A DNA stretch of 64,000 nt from Sphingomonadales bacterium 32-65-25 (GTDB taxonomy: Bacteria; Pseudomonadota; Alphaproteobacteria; Sphingomonadales; Sphingomonadaceae), in assembly GCA_002280855.1 (NCBI GenBank), contig NCEU01000004.1, forward strand, positions 688 to 64,687, written 5' to 3'. This document shows positions 42,201-59,048 of this stretch, one piece after another. Position numbers and translations under genes: made by a program. The notes under the pieces were generated by a model. It saw nothing but the letters and a program-made list of their open reading frames with translations, did no database searches and was not told where the DNA came from. The first letter of the stretch is position 1. Every line of letters starts with the position of its first letter.

Positions 42201-42432
42201 CGGGCTGGCCGCCCATCAGCCGCTCGATCGGCACCGTCACCCGCGTCTCGATCTCCTCACCGGCCAAGCCCGGCACGGCGGTGTTCACCTGCACCTGCAC
42301 ACCGGTCACATCGGGAATGGCGTCGATGGGCAAGGTGACGAGGTGATACAGGCCAATCGCCGCCGCAATCAGCGCCGCGATCAGCACGCCGCCACGATGG
42401 CGGGCGCTGGCCGAAATCAGGGCAGCGATCAC
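39292..42432 (-). pseudogene. CusA/CzcA-type heavy-metal RND efflux pump, interrupted by an amber codon
   Basis: Together the two open stretches code for about 1,046 residues, the normal length of a CusA/CzcA pump. Beginning at GTG 42432 (overlapping the tolC-type stop) the frame runs VIAALISASARHRG, IDAIPDVTGVQVQ and so on, then meets TAG at 41815-41817 (codon 206) after ERQYVI. The very next codons (PDLAKLAAAGVTPAELAAAV) carry on the same protein in the same frame, down to the stop at 39292. The downstream part has the TM4 proton-relay Asp (GALDFGLVVDGAIV). Nonsense mutation or sequencing error is likely; a suppressor tRNA is not excluded. Two separate shorter genes are less likely. Confidence 0.88.
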
Positions 42433-43688
42433 GGCTGTTCGCCGCCCCCGGTGAGGATGCGGATATTCTCCCGTGCTTCCCACAGGCCGGCGCGCGTCTC
42501 GAGCACCGCCGTTTGCGCATCCAGCCAGCCGGTTTGCATCTGCACATACGTGGCCAGCGGCACCGCACCCAGGCGATAAGCGCGGTCGGCTTCAGCGGCG
42601 ACTTCGGCGAAGTGCTGCGGCGCATCCCCCGGCCACTTCGCCAGTGCCTCCGACCGTGCGCGATAAAGGGCGGCATCGGCATGCAGGCTGGCCAACAGGC
42701 GCCGCCGCGTCGCGATCAGCGCCGCCTCACCCTGTGCGGCGCGCGATTCAGCCGCCGCAACATCGCCTTCCTGCCGGTTCCACAGCGGGATAGTGGTCTG
42801 GGCGCGCACGCCGGCAATAGTGTCGCGTACATCGCCGCGTTCCCGCGTGAGATAGGGCCCGATGCTGATCGCACCCACCCGGCTTTTTTCAGCGAGCCGC
42901 ACCGACAGCCCTTGCTGGCCCAGTTGCGCCTTCAGGGCGAGCAGTTCGAAATTGCCGCCTTCCAGCCGATCGGCCAGCACCGTCACATCGGGCAGCAGCG
43001 GCGGCGCCATGGGCGGGCGCAGGATGCGCAGGCGGGCCGGGAAGGGCTGGCCGCGCAAGCCGTTCAGTTCATAAAGGATCGCGTTGTAACTGGCCTGCGC
43101 TTCGGCAGCGATGCGTTCGGCGTTGATGGCAGACGCTTCCAGCACGGCGGCTTCCAGGCGCGGAGCCGGCCCGGCTGGATCGCGCGCCACCAGCACTGCG
43201 GCCAGACTGCGCATCCGTCCCGCCACGGCGGCGGCGGCATCGGCGCGTTCGCCGGCGGCAAACAAGCGATAGCCCAAGCTGCGGGCACGGCCGGCCAGCG
43301 TGGCATCGAACTGTGCCAGCCCCAGACGCGCCAGCGTCACATTGCCTTGCGCAATCGCCTTGCGCAGCGGGATGCGGCCATTGAACTCGATCGGTTGCAG
43401 GATCGAAACGGCAAAGGCCGGGCCGTCGCCCAGCCGCTGACCGGTCAGCGGGCTGTCGGTGCGCTTTTCGCCGAAATCGACGCTGATTTCCGGATCAGCG
43501 AGCCGGCCAGCCGCCGCGACACCGGTCTGCGCCAAGCTGATCTGGCGGGCGAGATACTGGCGCTCAGGATTGCCGGCCACCACGTCGGCGGCGAGCGCAT
43601 CGATGGACAACGCTGTCTGAGCTGCGGCGGGGGCCGCCACTGCAATGGCGGCAAAGAGGCAAATCATGCGGATCATCCCGATCCGCAT
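42429..43688 (-). CDS. TolC family outer-membrane efflux protein (CusC/CzcC-like)
   Basis: A 419-aa protein with a signal peptide (MRIGMIRMICLFAAIAVAAP) and the long helical repeats of outer-membrane efflux proteins. Two similar halves contain segments such as QISLAQTGVAAAGRLADPEIS and RLAEKSRVGAISIGPYL. It forms the outer-membrane duct for an RND pump. It is directly followed by the cusA-like gene with a 4-base overlap; the periplasmic adaptor that normally lies between or beside them is absent. The start could also be four residues later. Confidence 0.9.
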   Translation of the reverse strand: MRIGMIRMICLFAAIAVAAPAAAQTALSIDALAADVVAGNPERQYLARQISLAQTGVAAAGRLADPEISVDFGEKRTDSPLTGQRLGDGPAFAVSILQPIEFNGRIPLRKAIAQGNVTLARLGLAQFDATLAGRARSLGYRLFAAGERADAAAAVAGRMRSLAAVLVARDPAGPAPRLEAAVLEASAINAERIAAEAQASYNAILYELNGLRGQPFPARLRILRPPMAPPLLPDVTVLADRLEGGNFELLALKAQLGQQGLSVRLAEKSRVGAISIGPYLTRERGDVRDTIAGVRAQTTIPLWNRQEGDVAAAESRAAQGEAALIATRRRLLASLHADAALYRARSEALAKWPGDAPQHFAEVAAEADRAYRLGAVPLATYVQMQTGWLDAQTAVLETRAGLWEARENIRILTGGGEQP

Positions 43689-43720
43689 AGAGCAATTGCT
43701 ACAAAAGAAAACCCGTTATA

Positions 43721-44929
43721 TTACGGGTGCTTAGTTGCGACTAGGTCGCGATAGCGGTTGAGCACGGCGCCATTGATGGCATCCCAGTCAAACGCCTGCG
43801 CGGCGGCCAGACCGGCGTGGCCATGGGCGCTGCGCAGCGCCGGATCGGTGCAATAATGCTGCAGTGCATCGGCATAGCCGGCAATGTCCCCCGGCGTCAC
43901 CAGCGCGCCGGTGGTGCCATCGGTGACCAGACATTCGTTGCCGCTGGCCCGCGCCGCCACCACCGGAATGCCGCTGGCCATGGCTTCGAGGTTGATATTA
44001 CCGAAGGTTTCGGTGGTCGACGGGTTGAGCAGCATGTCCATGCTGGCATAGGCCCGCGCCAGGTTGGTGCCATCAAGGAAGCCGGTGAAGATGGCATCAG
44101 GCGCCAGCGTTTCGAACCGCTCCCGCGCCGGGCCATCGCCCACCACCACCAGACGGTGCGGCACAGCGCGCTGCTTGAGTTCGGCCACAGCCGCTGCCAC
44201 GGCTTCCAGCCCCTTTTCCAGCACCAGTCGGCCGACGAAGCCGATCACCGGCTCGCTGTCGCCGATACCCAGCGACCAGCGCCATTCCGACGAGCGGCGC
44301 TGCGGATTGAAACGCGCCTTGTCCACACCCCGGCTCCACACCGCAGGGTCATTGGCTATGATGCGCGCATCCCGCATCATCTCGCCAAAGCCGGGTGTGG
44401 TGACAAACACTTCATCCAGCCCGGCATAGAAACGGCGCAGCATCATTTCCATCAGCGGCCGGGCAAAGCCGAAGCCATAATATTCAAGATAGGTTTCAAA
44501 CCGGGTGTGGATGGAGGCCACCACCGGCACCTTCAATTCGCGCGCCAGCCGCTTCAGCGCATGGGCCGCGGGATCAGGGGCGGAAAGATGGATGATATCG
44601 GGCGCGAAATCGCGGATGTCGCGCTTCAGTCGATCGGGCACGCCCAGCGCCACCCGATATTCGTCGCGCCCGGGGATCGACAGGCTGGGCACCGAAACCA
44701 GCGTGCCGGCCGGTTCGAACGCCGGCGTATCGCTGGTGGGGGAATAGACCCGCACGTTGCAACCCTGCCGTTCGAGAAAGGCCACCAGCCGGTTGAGCGC
44801 CTGGTTCGCCCCGTCGCGCACGTAATTATAGTTGCCCGAATAGAGCACGATCCGCAGCGGGCGGGCGGGCGCCAGCGCAGGCGCGGTTTCAAACAGTTCG
44901 GGCATCTTGAAGGCGGTGGCCACGATCAT
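43721..44929 (-). CDS. Glycosyltransferase family 4-type (GT-B) protein
   Basis: A 402-aa GT-B glycosyltransferase. The acceptor half begins LRIVLYSGNYNYVRDGANQALNRL; the donor half has IGFVGRLVLEKGLE, VVVGDGPARERF and the E-x7-E motif in NPSTTETFGNINLEAMASG. It uses a nucleotide sugar; a glycolipid or surface-polysaccharide acceptor is likely but unknown. The gene stands alone in its strand run, followed by the tolC-type gene after a 32-bp gap. Confidence 0.9.
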   Translation of the reverse strand: MIVATAFKMPELFETAPALAPARPLRIVLYSGNYNYVRDGANQALNRLVAFLERQGCNVRVYSPTSDTPAFEPAGTLVSVPSLSIPGRDEYRVALGVPDRLKRDIRDFAPDIIHLSAPDPAAHALKRLARELKVPVVASIHTRFETYLEYYGFGFARPLMEMMLRRFYAGLDEVFVTTPGFGEMMRDARIIANDPAVWSRGVDKARFNPQRRSSEWRWSLGIGDSEPVIGFVGRLVLEKGLEAVAAAVAELKQRAVPHRLVVVGDGPARERFETLAPDAIFTGFLDGTNLARAYASMDMLLNPSTTETFGNINLEAMASGIPVVAARASGNECLVTDGTTGALVTPGDIAGYADALQHYCTDPALRSAHGHAGLAAAQAFDWDAINGAVLNRYRDLVATKHP

Positions 44930-45016
44930 TTCCCTTATTCACTCGCTCAATCGCATGCCATTGTGGCCAAGACGGGGCAGAGTAAGGGCAGGTCGGCCCA
45001 GATCGGGCCAGAACCG

Positions 45017-45047
45017 AAAAAGCGCCGCCCGGATGGCCGGGCGGCGC
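45017..45047 (-). terminator. Rho-independent terminator after the first PEP-CTERM gene
   Basis: GCGCCGCCCGG (45022-45032) and CCGGGCGGCGC (45037-45047) form a perfect 11-bp stem. On the minus strand it is followed by five T and CGG, a good intrinsic terminator about 25 bp past the stop. Confidence 0.85.
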
Positions 45048-45072
45048 CTTTGGGAATTGCGGTTGCCCGCGA

Positions 45073-45702
45073 TCAGGCGGCAGTGGCAGCCCGGCGGCGA
45101 CGGGCCACGGCGCCAACCAGGCCAAACCCAGCGATCAGCATCGCCCAGCTGGCCGGTTCCGGCACCACGGCACCGCCCGAGCTGGTGAACACCAGCTTTT
45201 CATAATCGGTCGAGCTGTTGAGGCCTTGGATATCATTGATGCGGAAGCCACCGGTGAAGGTCAGCGTGTGGATGCACAGCCGGCCTTGACCGGACGCGGT
45301 ATCGCACTCGTTCTTGTTCGGCGTCTCGCCTGCCGGCACGAAGCCGAACGACCAATTGTCCGCATTGTACCAGCCGGTGCCATTGGCGATGTTGGTGGTG
45401 CCGTTATTCGCTGCGCCCGTGTTGAACAGCACGTCGGTCTTCAGGGCCTGGGCCAGCACCAAAAAGGTGCTCGACCCGGTTTCGCGGCCGGCCACCAGCA
45501 GGCGATCGCCCGAGCAACCCGCAAGCGTCGTGGCGGCGCTGGCGCCAAAGATGGTCGCCATGCTGGCGGAATAGCACTGGGTCCAGCCACCACCGGTCAC
45601 GGTCGTAAGTGCCACATTGAGCTGCGGCCCAACCGGCAGATAGGTCGCGGCGGCGGCAGGCGAAGCGGCCAGTGCGGCGGCAATCACGAGTGTACGAATC
45701 AT
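45073..45702 (-). CDS. PEPxxWA-CTERM sorting domain protein
   Basis: A 209-aa secreted protein. Signal peptide MIRTLVIAAALAASPAAA; C-terminal sorting signal PEPASWAMLIAGFGLVGAVA followed by RRRR. Several Cys (QCYSAS, AGCSGD, ECDTASG, LCIHTL) could form disulfides. PEP-CTERM proteins are processed by exosortase and linked with exopolysaccharide; no exosortase gene is in this window. Function of the body is unknown. Confidence 0.9.
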   Translation of the reverse strand: MIRTLVIAAALAASPAAAATYLPVGPQLNVALTTVTGGGWTQCYSASMATIFGASAATTLAGCSGDRLLVAGRETGSSTFLVLAQALKTDVLFNTGAANNGTTNIANGTGWYNADNWSFGFVPAGETPNKNECDTASGQGRLCIHTLTFTGGFRINDIQGLNSSTDYEKLVFTSSGGAVVPEPASWAMLIAGFGLVGAVARRRRAATAA

Positions 45703-45767
45703 TTCATTTCCCCTTCTTCAACAAGCTGGCTGTCCACGTCGGGAACAGTTCAAAAAATCCAATCAAA

Positions 45768-46115
45768 TCAAGCGGAAACCGCCGTTTTGCGTCGACGCGC
45801 CATCAAGCCCACCAATCCAAAACCGGCAATCAGCATCGTCCAGGCGGTCGGCTCCGGCACGCCGGCCAACGGGCCGCCGCTGGTCAGATCACTTGGCACG
45901 AAGCCGCTGCTGGTCAGGCCGGGATCACGGGCGACACTGAACGGCGTGGTGCGGCCGTTGCCGAACTGCATGTCGGAAAACGGGGCAAAGAGTTCAGCGT
46001 TGGTTGTGGCCGCGAACGCGGGGTCAGGGGTTGGCGCGGCACCGGCATTGGTGGTGGCCTGCGCCGGGCCGGCGATCGCGGCCGTGGCCGCCACCGCGAG
46101 GATCATCCTGTGCAT
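45768..46115 (-). CDS. Small PEPxxWA-CTERM sorting domain protein
   Basis: A 115-aa secreted protein with a signal peptide (MHRMILAVAATAAIAGPAQA) and the sorting signal PEPTAWTMLIAGFGLVGLMA followed by RRRK. Its C-terminus resembles that of the neighbour, but the body differs. ATG at 46115 has GGAGAC upstream. It lies 65 bp before the other PEP-CTERM gene and may be co-transcribed with it. Confidence 0.87.
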   Translation of the reverse strand: MHRMILAVAATAAIAGPAQATTNAGAAPTPDPAFAATTNAELFAPFSDMQFGNGRTTPFSVARDPGLTSSGFVPSDLTSGGPLAGVPEPTAWTMLIAGFGLVGLMARRRKTAVSA

Positions 46116-46280
46116 GTGAACGTCTCCGTACTGGCTTACCCTGGCTCCCATGAGGATGCACAGCCCGTGCCAATTCGATTATCGAAAGGTTAATCCCTTT
46201 ATATTCTAATACTTGAGTGGGATGATGGCTGAATTGGCATTCGCTCGCTGTAAACTTCGCCGACATTTCCAGCCGCTACA

Positions 46281-46313
46281 CGAAGAAGGGCGCGGCGGTT
46301 GCCCGCCACGCCC
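46281..46313 (-). terminator. Terminator of the rpoBC operon
   Basis: GGGCGCGGCGG (46288-46298) and CCGCCACGCCC (46303-46313) pair with one mismatch around TTGC. The minus-strand tail TTCTTCG follows. It lies 35 bp past the rpoC stop. Confidence 0.7.
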
Positions 46314-46348
46314 CTCATTCTGCGCCGCCGGTTGGGCGGTGCGGTCGA

Positions 46349-50491
<4,143 letters not shown>

Positions 50492-50555
50492 CTTCTTTCC
50501 TCCGTTTCCCCTCCCGCTCGCGGGAAGGGCTGGGGGTGGGCAGAGTGTGGGGTGG

Positions 50556-50578
50556 GGAATAACCGGCGGTGAGGCCGG

Positions 50579-50585
<7 letters not shown>
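50556..50585 (-). other. Strong hairpin at the rpoB-rpoC junction
   Basis: A perfect 12-bp stem (50556-50567 with 50574-50585) with a 6-nt loop includes the rpoB stop codon. There is no T run after it, so it is more likely an RNA-processing or ribosome-affected structure than a terminator. Confidence 0.6.
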
Positions 50586-54721
<4,136 letters not shown>

Positions 54722-55078
54722 GTGTTCTGGTCGCCTTCTGGTCAAAATTTCGCTTCCAGCAGGCAAGCCCGTCTGGAAAAACAGCAAAAACCGCACAGCA
54801 CCCCGCTGCAGCGGAATGTCGCACGGTCACTGGCGATAGAAGCCCTGCCACCCTTCCTCCGTCGCGGCCCGATCGCGCTACGGGCCGTGTCTCGAAAGGC
54901 AGCAGGCCGGCCGGGAATCGAGATCCCTTCCGGTGATGAGCGGCAGATAGGCGTTTTGTTGGATTTGGGCAAGGGGGAGCGCCGGGTGCGGCGACATGCC
55001 AAAGGAAAAGGGGCAGCCCCGGCTGGAGCTGCCCCTTTCCTGTTTCCTGCCGGACGGGCCGGCATGAAGCGTTGAAGC
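54722..55078. other. rplL-rpoB intergenic region
   Basis: A 357-bp gap with no gene. It includes the attenuator hairpin at 55009-55036. In E. coli the same gap holds an attenuator and an RNase III site. I saw no clear promoter. Confidence 0.6.
55005..55036 (-). terminator. Partial terminator/attenuator between rplL and rpoB
   Basis: AGGGGCAGC (55009-55017) and GCTGCCCCT (55028-55036) form a perfect 9-bp stem; the minus-strand tail is TTTCCTTTGG. In E. coli the equivalent site lets only a part of transcripts reach rpoB, so the ribosomal proteins are made in excess. Confidence 0.7.
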
Positions 55079-55453
55079 TTACTTGAGTTCCACCGTCGCG
55101 CCGGCTTCTTCGAGCTGCTTCTTGATCTTCTCGGCGTCAGCCTTCGACACGGCTTCCTTGACGGCCTTCGGAGCCGATTCCACCAGGGTCTTGGCTTCGG
55201 TCAGGCCCAGGCCGGTAATGGCGCGGACTTCCTTGATGACGTTGATCTTCTTGCCACCGTCGCCGGTGAGGATCACGTCAAATTCGGTCTGCTCTTCAGC
55301 AGCCGGAGCAGCAGCGGCGGCCGGACCAGCGGCCACGGCCACGGCCGCAGCGGCGGACACGCCCCACTTTTCTTCCAGCATCTTGGCGAGGTCAGCGGCT
55401 TCCAGCACGGTCAGGGCGGAAAGCTGTTCAACGATCGAGTTCAGGTCAGCCAT
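55079..55453 (-). CDS. rplL: 50S ribosomal protein L7/L12
   Basis: A 124-aa protein. N-terminal dimerisation domain ([20 protein letters not shown]), an Ala-rich hinge ([20 protein letters not shown]) and the C-terminal factor-binding domain with [20 protein letters not shown]. It lies 46 bp after rplJ and forms the stalk with L10. Confidence 0.99.
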   Translation of the reverse strand: MADLNSIVEQLSALTVLEAADLAKMLEEKWGVSAAAAVAVAAGPAAAAAPAAEEQTEFDVILTGDGGKKINVIKEVRAITGLGLTEAKTLVESAPKAVKEAVSKADAEKIKKQLEEAGATVELK

Positions 55454-55499
55454 TGTATTTCTCCAGTGTTTTCAGATTGGTTTGTGGTGTTCGAAAGCC

Positions 55500-56021
55500 T
55501 CAGGCGGCATCTTTTTCGGCATAGGCCGAGAAGACGCGAGCCAGCTTGGCGGCCGGCGCACTGGCCAGCTGGGCCAGCTTGGTCGCCGGGGCGTTGACCA
55601 GGCCAATGATCTTGGCGCGCAGCTGGTCGAGCGACGGCAGTTCGGCCAGGGCCTTCACGCCATTCACATCCAGAACCGTGCCAGCCATGGCACCGCCAAC
55701 GATCTCGAACTTGTCGGTCGTCTTGGCGAATTCCACCGCGATCTTGGCAGCGGCCACCGGATCGGTGGACGTGGCAAGGCCAATCGGGCCGGTCAGCAGA
55801 TCACCGATCGGCTGGTAGGGCGTGCCTTCGAGCGCAATGCGCGCGAGGCTGTTCTTCGTCACCTTGTAGCTGGCACCGGCAGCGCGCATCCGGTTCCTGA
55901 GGTCGCTCGACTGAGCAACGGTCAGGCCATGGTTGCGCGCGACCACGACAACCGAAGTTTCGGTCAGCGTTTTGGCCAGGCTGGAGACGGCGTCGGCTTT
56001 TTGGGCGCGATCCATGCTCAC
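55500..56021 (-). CDS. rplJ: 50S ribosomal protein L10
   Basis: A 173-aa stalk base protein, [20 protein letters not shown]; the motif [20 protein letters not shown] is typical. The ATG is preceded by AAGGAGTGAGC. L10 with L12 usually represses its own mRNA by binding the leader. Confidence 0.97.
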   Translation of the reverse strand: MSMDRAQKADAVSSLAKTLTETSVVVVARNHGLTVAQSSDLRNRMRAAGASYKVTKNSLARIALEGTPYQPIGDLLTGPIGLATSTDPVAAAKIAVEFAKTTDKFEIVGGAMAGTVLDVNGVKALAELPSLDQLRAKIIGLVNAPATKLAQLASAPAAKLARVFSAYAEKDAA

Positions 56022-56370
56022 TCCTTGGTTTCATGCCCACAAGACCGTCTTTCGACGACCCGGCGGGCCGGTGATGACGCAGCATGACGCTGCGCCGGCT
56101 CATGAGCCTTGCGCCTGCCAATCACCATCGCTGGGGAGGAGCGGGCACCAGGCCCGTCCGAAGAGGATCGTCACCACACCGGGAACACCCAGCGCAGACC
56201 GGATCAGGCACGCGGCCCGACCAGGGAAAACCAACCTCGTCTCATGCAGGCCCAAACGGCTTAAGGTGAAACACCACCTGCAATCTCGGACGGTCGCCCG
56301 GCCATTTCTGACCGGAACGGATGCGGCGCGATAGGGTGATGCGCCAGCAGAGTCAAGCGATGTCCGAACA
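56022..56370 (-). promoter_or_regulatory. rplJ leader and probable promoter region
   Basis: About 350 bp between the rplA terminator and rplJ without a gene. By position it should carry the rplJL-rpoBC promoter and the L10-binding leader seen in other bacteria. GC-rich inverted repeats are present (for example GCCGGCGCAGCGTCATGCTG near 56080-56100 on the minus strand), but I could not assign the L10 kink-turn reliably. Confidence 0.4.
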
Positions 56371-56403
56371 GAAAAGGGCCGGAGCAGTCTCCCGCTCCGG
56401 CCC
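56371..56403 (-). terminator. Rho-independent terminator after rplA
   Basis: GGGCCGGAGC (56376-56385) and GCTCCGGCCC (56394-56403) form a perfect 10-bp stem, with TTTTC on the minus strand and five T on the plus side, so it looks bidirectional. It separates rplKA from rplJL. Confidence 0.82.
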
Positions 56404-56430
56404 CTTTTTGTGTTCAGTGATCGCTGGCGA

Positions 56431-57129
56431 TCAGGCGTACTGGCCGGTCGACGACGGATCGACCTTGATGCCGGCGCCCATCGACGAGCTGACGGCAACC
56501 TTGAGCAGATACTTGCCCTTGGCGCCGGTTGGCTTGGCCTTGATCACGGCATCGAGCAGCGCGTTGAAGTTGGCGCGCAGATCGTCCTGCGGGAAACTGG
56601 CCTTGCCCAGGATGCCATGGATGATACCGGCCTTTTCGACGCGATATTCAACCTGGCCGCCCTTGGCGGCCTTCACGGCTTCACCAACGTTCATGGTCAC
56701 TGTGCCCAGCTTCGGGTTCGGCATCAGGCCCTTGGGGCCCAGCACCTTGCCGAGACGGCCAACCAGACCCATCATGTCCGGCGTGGCGATGCAGCGATCG
56801 AAATCGATCGTGCCGCCGGTCACCAGTTCCAGCAGGTCTTCAGCGCCAACCACGTCGGCGCCGGCAGCCTTGGCTTCATCAGCCTTGGCACCGCGGGCGA
56901 ACACGCCCACGCGCACGGTCTTGCCGGTGCCCTTGGGCAAGGTGACGACGCCGCGGACCATCTGATCGGCGTGACGGGGATCAACGCCCAGGTTCAGCGA
57001 GACTTCGATGGTCTCGTCGAACTTGGCGGTAGCCAGGCTCTTCACCAGGCCAATGGCTTCGTCGATCGAATACAGCTTGTCGCGGTTCACCGCGGTGGCC
57101 AGAGCCTTGGCCTTCTTGGTCATAGCCAT
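56431..57129 (-). CDS. rplA: 50S ribosomal protein L1
   Basis: A 232-aa protein. [41 protein letters not shown] are L1 hallmarks. The ATG at 57129 ([14 protein letters not shown]) has GGAGGG eight bases upstream; the ATG two codons on is also possible. It lies 4 bp past rplK, with which it is co-translated. Confidence 0.97.
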   Translation of the reverse strand: MAMTKKAKALATAVNRDKLYSIDEAIGLVKSLATAKFDETIEVSLNLGVDPRHADQMVRGVVTLPKGTGKTVRVGVFARGAKADEAKAAGADVVGAEDLLELVTGGTIDFDRCIATPDMMGLVGRLGKVLGPKGLMPNPKLGTVTMNVGEAVKAAKGGQVEYRVEKAGIIHGILGKASFPQDDLRANFNALLDAVIKAKPTGAKGKYLLKVAVSSSMGAGIKVDPSSTGQYA

Positions 57130-57133
57130 GTGA

Positions 57134-57568
57134 TCAGCCCTCCACCACTTCAAAGCCCATTGCGCGGGCCGAACCTTCGATGGTCTTCATCGCCATCTCG
57201 ATGCTGTTCGCGTTCAGGTCGGGCATCTTCTGCTCGGCGATGGCGCGGATCTGCGACTGCTTGATCTTGGCAGCCGGTGCGCCCTTGCCCGGAGTGGTGC
57301 CGCCCGACTTCAGGCCAGCCGCCTGCTTCAGCAGGAACGAGGCCGGCGGCAGCTTGGTGATGAAGCTGAACGAACGATCGGCATAAACGGTGATGACGGT
57401 CGGGATCGGGGTGCCCTTTTCCAGGGATTCGGTCTTGGCGTTGAACGCCTTGCAGAATTCCATGATGTTCACGCCGCGCTGGCCCAGTGCCGGGCCGATC
57501 GGCGGCGAGGGGTTGGCGGAACCCGCCTTCACCTGCAGCTTGATATAACCAGTAATCTTCTTGGCCAT
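57134..57568 (-). CDS. rplK: 50S ribosomal protein L11
   Basis: A 144-aa protein with [20 protein letters not shown] at the N-terminus and [13 protein letters not shown]; the C-terminal RNA-binding part ends in MGFEVVEG. Length and sequence are canonical. It lies downstream of nusG after about 70 bp. Confidence 0.98.
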   Translation of the reverse strand: MAKKITGYIKLQVKAGSANPSPPIGPALGQRGVNIMEFCKAFNAKTESLEKGTPIPTVITVYADRSFSFITKLPPASFLLKQAAGLKSGGTTPGKGAPAAKIKQSQIRAIAEQKMPDLNANSIEMAMKTIEGSARAMGFEVVEG

Positions 57569-57637
57569 GTGGCCGCTCCTTGTTGTGTGGTGCTAGCGGC
57601 CGGGGCAACCGGCCTCCCACGCTGAAATGGAAAAGCC

Positions 57638-58174
57638 TTACTTCTGCTTTTCCACCTGTTCGAAGCCGAGTTCGACCGGGGTTGCCCGGCCGAAGATCGA
57701 CACCGAAACCTTGACGCGGCCATGATCGTAGTCGATTTCCTCGACCAGGCCGTTGAAACTGGCAAACGGGCCGTCGAGCACGCGCACGCTGTCGCCGATC
57801 TCGAAATTGGCCTTCTTCTTGATCTTGGCCGCAGGGGTTTCCTCGGTCTTGGTGTTCAGCATGCGGGCGGCTTCCGCCTCGCTCACCGGCTGCGGCTTGT
57901 TCTGCTGGCCCAGGAACCCGGTCACCTTCGGCGTGTTCTTGACGAGGTGATAGACGTCGTCGGTCATCGCCAGCTTGGCCAGCACATAACCGGGCATCGA
58001 CTTGCGCTCGACCTGGCGCTTCTTGCCCTTGAACACTTCGGTGACGGTTTCGGCCGGCACTTCGACCGCGTCGATGAAGGCTTCAAGGCCCATGCGGCGG
58101 GCTTCGGAAAGGATCGATTCCTTCACCTTGTTCTCGAAACCGGAATAGGCGTGAATGATGTACCAGCGCGACAT
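57638..58174 (-). CDS. nusG: Transcription termination/antitermination factor NusG
   Basis: A 178-aa protein. N-terminal NGN domain starts MSRWYIIHAYSGFENKVKES; the KOW domain is FEIGDSVRVLDGPFASFNG. It couples RNA polymerase to Rho or the ribosome. Ten bases separate it from secE. Confidence 0.98.
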   Translation of the reverse strand: MSRWYIIHAYSGFENKVKESILSEARRMGLEAFIDAVEVPAETVTEVFKGKKRQVERKSMPGYVLAKLAMTDDVYHLVKNTPKVTGFLGQQNKPQPVSEAEAARMLNTKTEETPAAKIKKKANFEIGDSVRVLDGPFASFNGLVEEIDYDHGRVKVSVSIFGRATPVELGFEQVEKQK

Positions 58175-58183
58175 GGATGTTCC

Positions 58184-58411
58184 TCAGGCAGCGAGGCTGA
58201 GCAGGAATTTGACGGTGCGACCAAGGACCTGGTCGATACCAAGGAAGAAAACCGACAGCAGGCTGGTCATGATCAGCACCATGATCGTCATGCGCACCGT
58301 GTCAGGCAGGGTGGGCCAGGCGATCTTGCGGGCTTCAGTCTGCACCTGGCGCACGAATTCCGCCGGGGACACCCGGGGCTTCTTCGCCACTTCTGCCTTG
58401 ACCTCACTCAC
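58184..58411 (-). CDS. secE: Preprotein translocase subunit SecE
   Basis: A short membrane protein (75 aa from the GTG at 58411). EFVRQVQTEARKIAWPTLPD is the conserved cytoplasmic amphipathic segment, followed by one helix, MTIMVLIMTSLLSVFFLGI. The GTG start has AAAGGGTGAC just upstream; an ATG at 58462 would add 17 residues (92 aa) and is the alternative. It is first in the secE-nusG-rplK run, after tRNA-Trp. Confidence 0.92.
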   Translation of the reverse strand: MSEVKAEVAKKPRVSPAEFVRQVQTEARKIAWPTLPDTVRMTIMVLIMTSLLSVFFLGIDQVLGRTVKFLLSLAA

Positions 58412-58605
58412 ACCGTCACCCTTTGCCGTTCCGCTCAACACGAATCGCGTCACATCGTTCATGGGCCGCAGTTACCCACCGCCAGCAACGCCAACAACCG
58501 GTACGGGAAACCCCGTTACCGGCCGAATGGACGCTGCCCACACTTCCCGAAGTGGGCCCAACGCCCCTGTTTTTCAACCGCTTGTGGCCGAAAACCCGGA
58601 GCTGC

Positions 58606-58681
58606 TGGCAGGAGTGGAGGGGCTCGAACCCCCGGCCCTCGGTTTTGGAGACCGATGCTCTACCAACTGAGCTACACTCCT
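58606..58681 (-). tRNA. tRNA-Trp (anticodon CCA)
   Basis: The minus strand gives a full cloverleaf: acceptor AGGAGTG/CACTCCT, D-arm TAGCTCAGTTGGTAGAGCA, anticodon stem-loop CGGTCTCCAAAACCG with CCA, T-arm GGGGGTTCGAGCCCC, discriminator G and an encoded CCA end (58606-58608). It sits before secE. Confidence 0.98.
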
Positions 58682-58783
58682 GTGTGCAGACGCGCGGCTA
58701 TAAAGAGACGGGCCGGCCGGTGCAAGAGGCTGTACAGCAAGTGGTTGCGGCAGCAGCGCGGCTGGATTATTGGCCAAGCCAGC

Positions 58784-58857
<74 letters not shown>

Positions 58858-59048
58858 TCGCAACGCCGCGTGCCGTGCGCCGACAGACGCAAGGTCGGCC
58901 GGGCAGGCGGCTGGCCTTCAGGCGAGCCGAACCGCTTCGACGTCAGCCGCAGCTTTGCCGCGGCCCCTTGTTTCCGTTGCATCCCCTAAACCCCCCGCCC
59001 CCGCCGCCGTTTCCGGTGCAGGTCAATCAGCGCGGGAGTGTCAATCAG

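Noticed and set aside
40087..42579. Long open frame (830 codons, plus strand) opposite the RND pump
   Set aside because: His/Arg/Gln-rich antisense frame; the pump motifs are on the minus strand.
54722..54796. 25-residue extension of RpoB to 54796
   Set aside because: RpoB families begin with the MATQ-type N-terminus at 54721; the added segment is not conserved.
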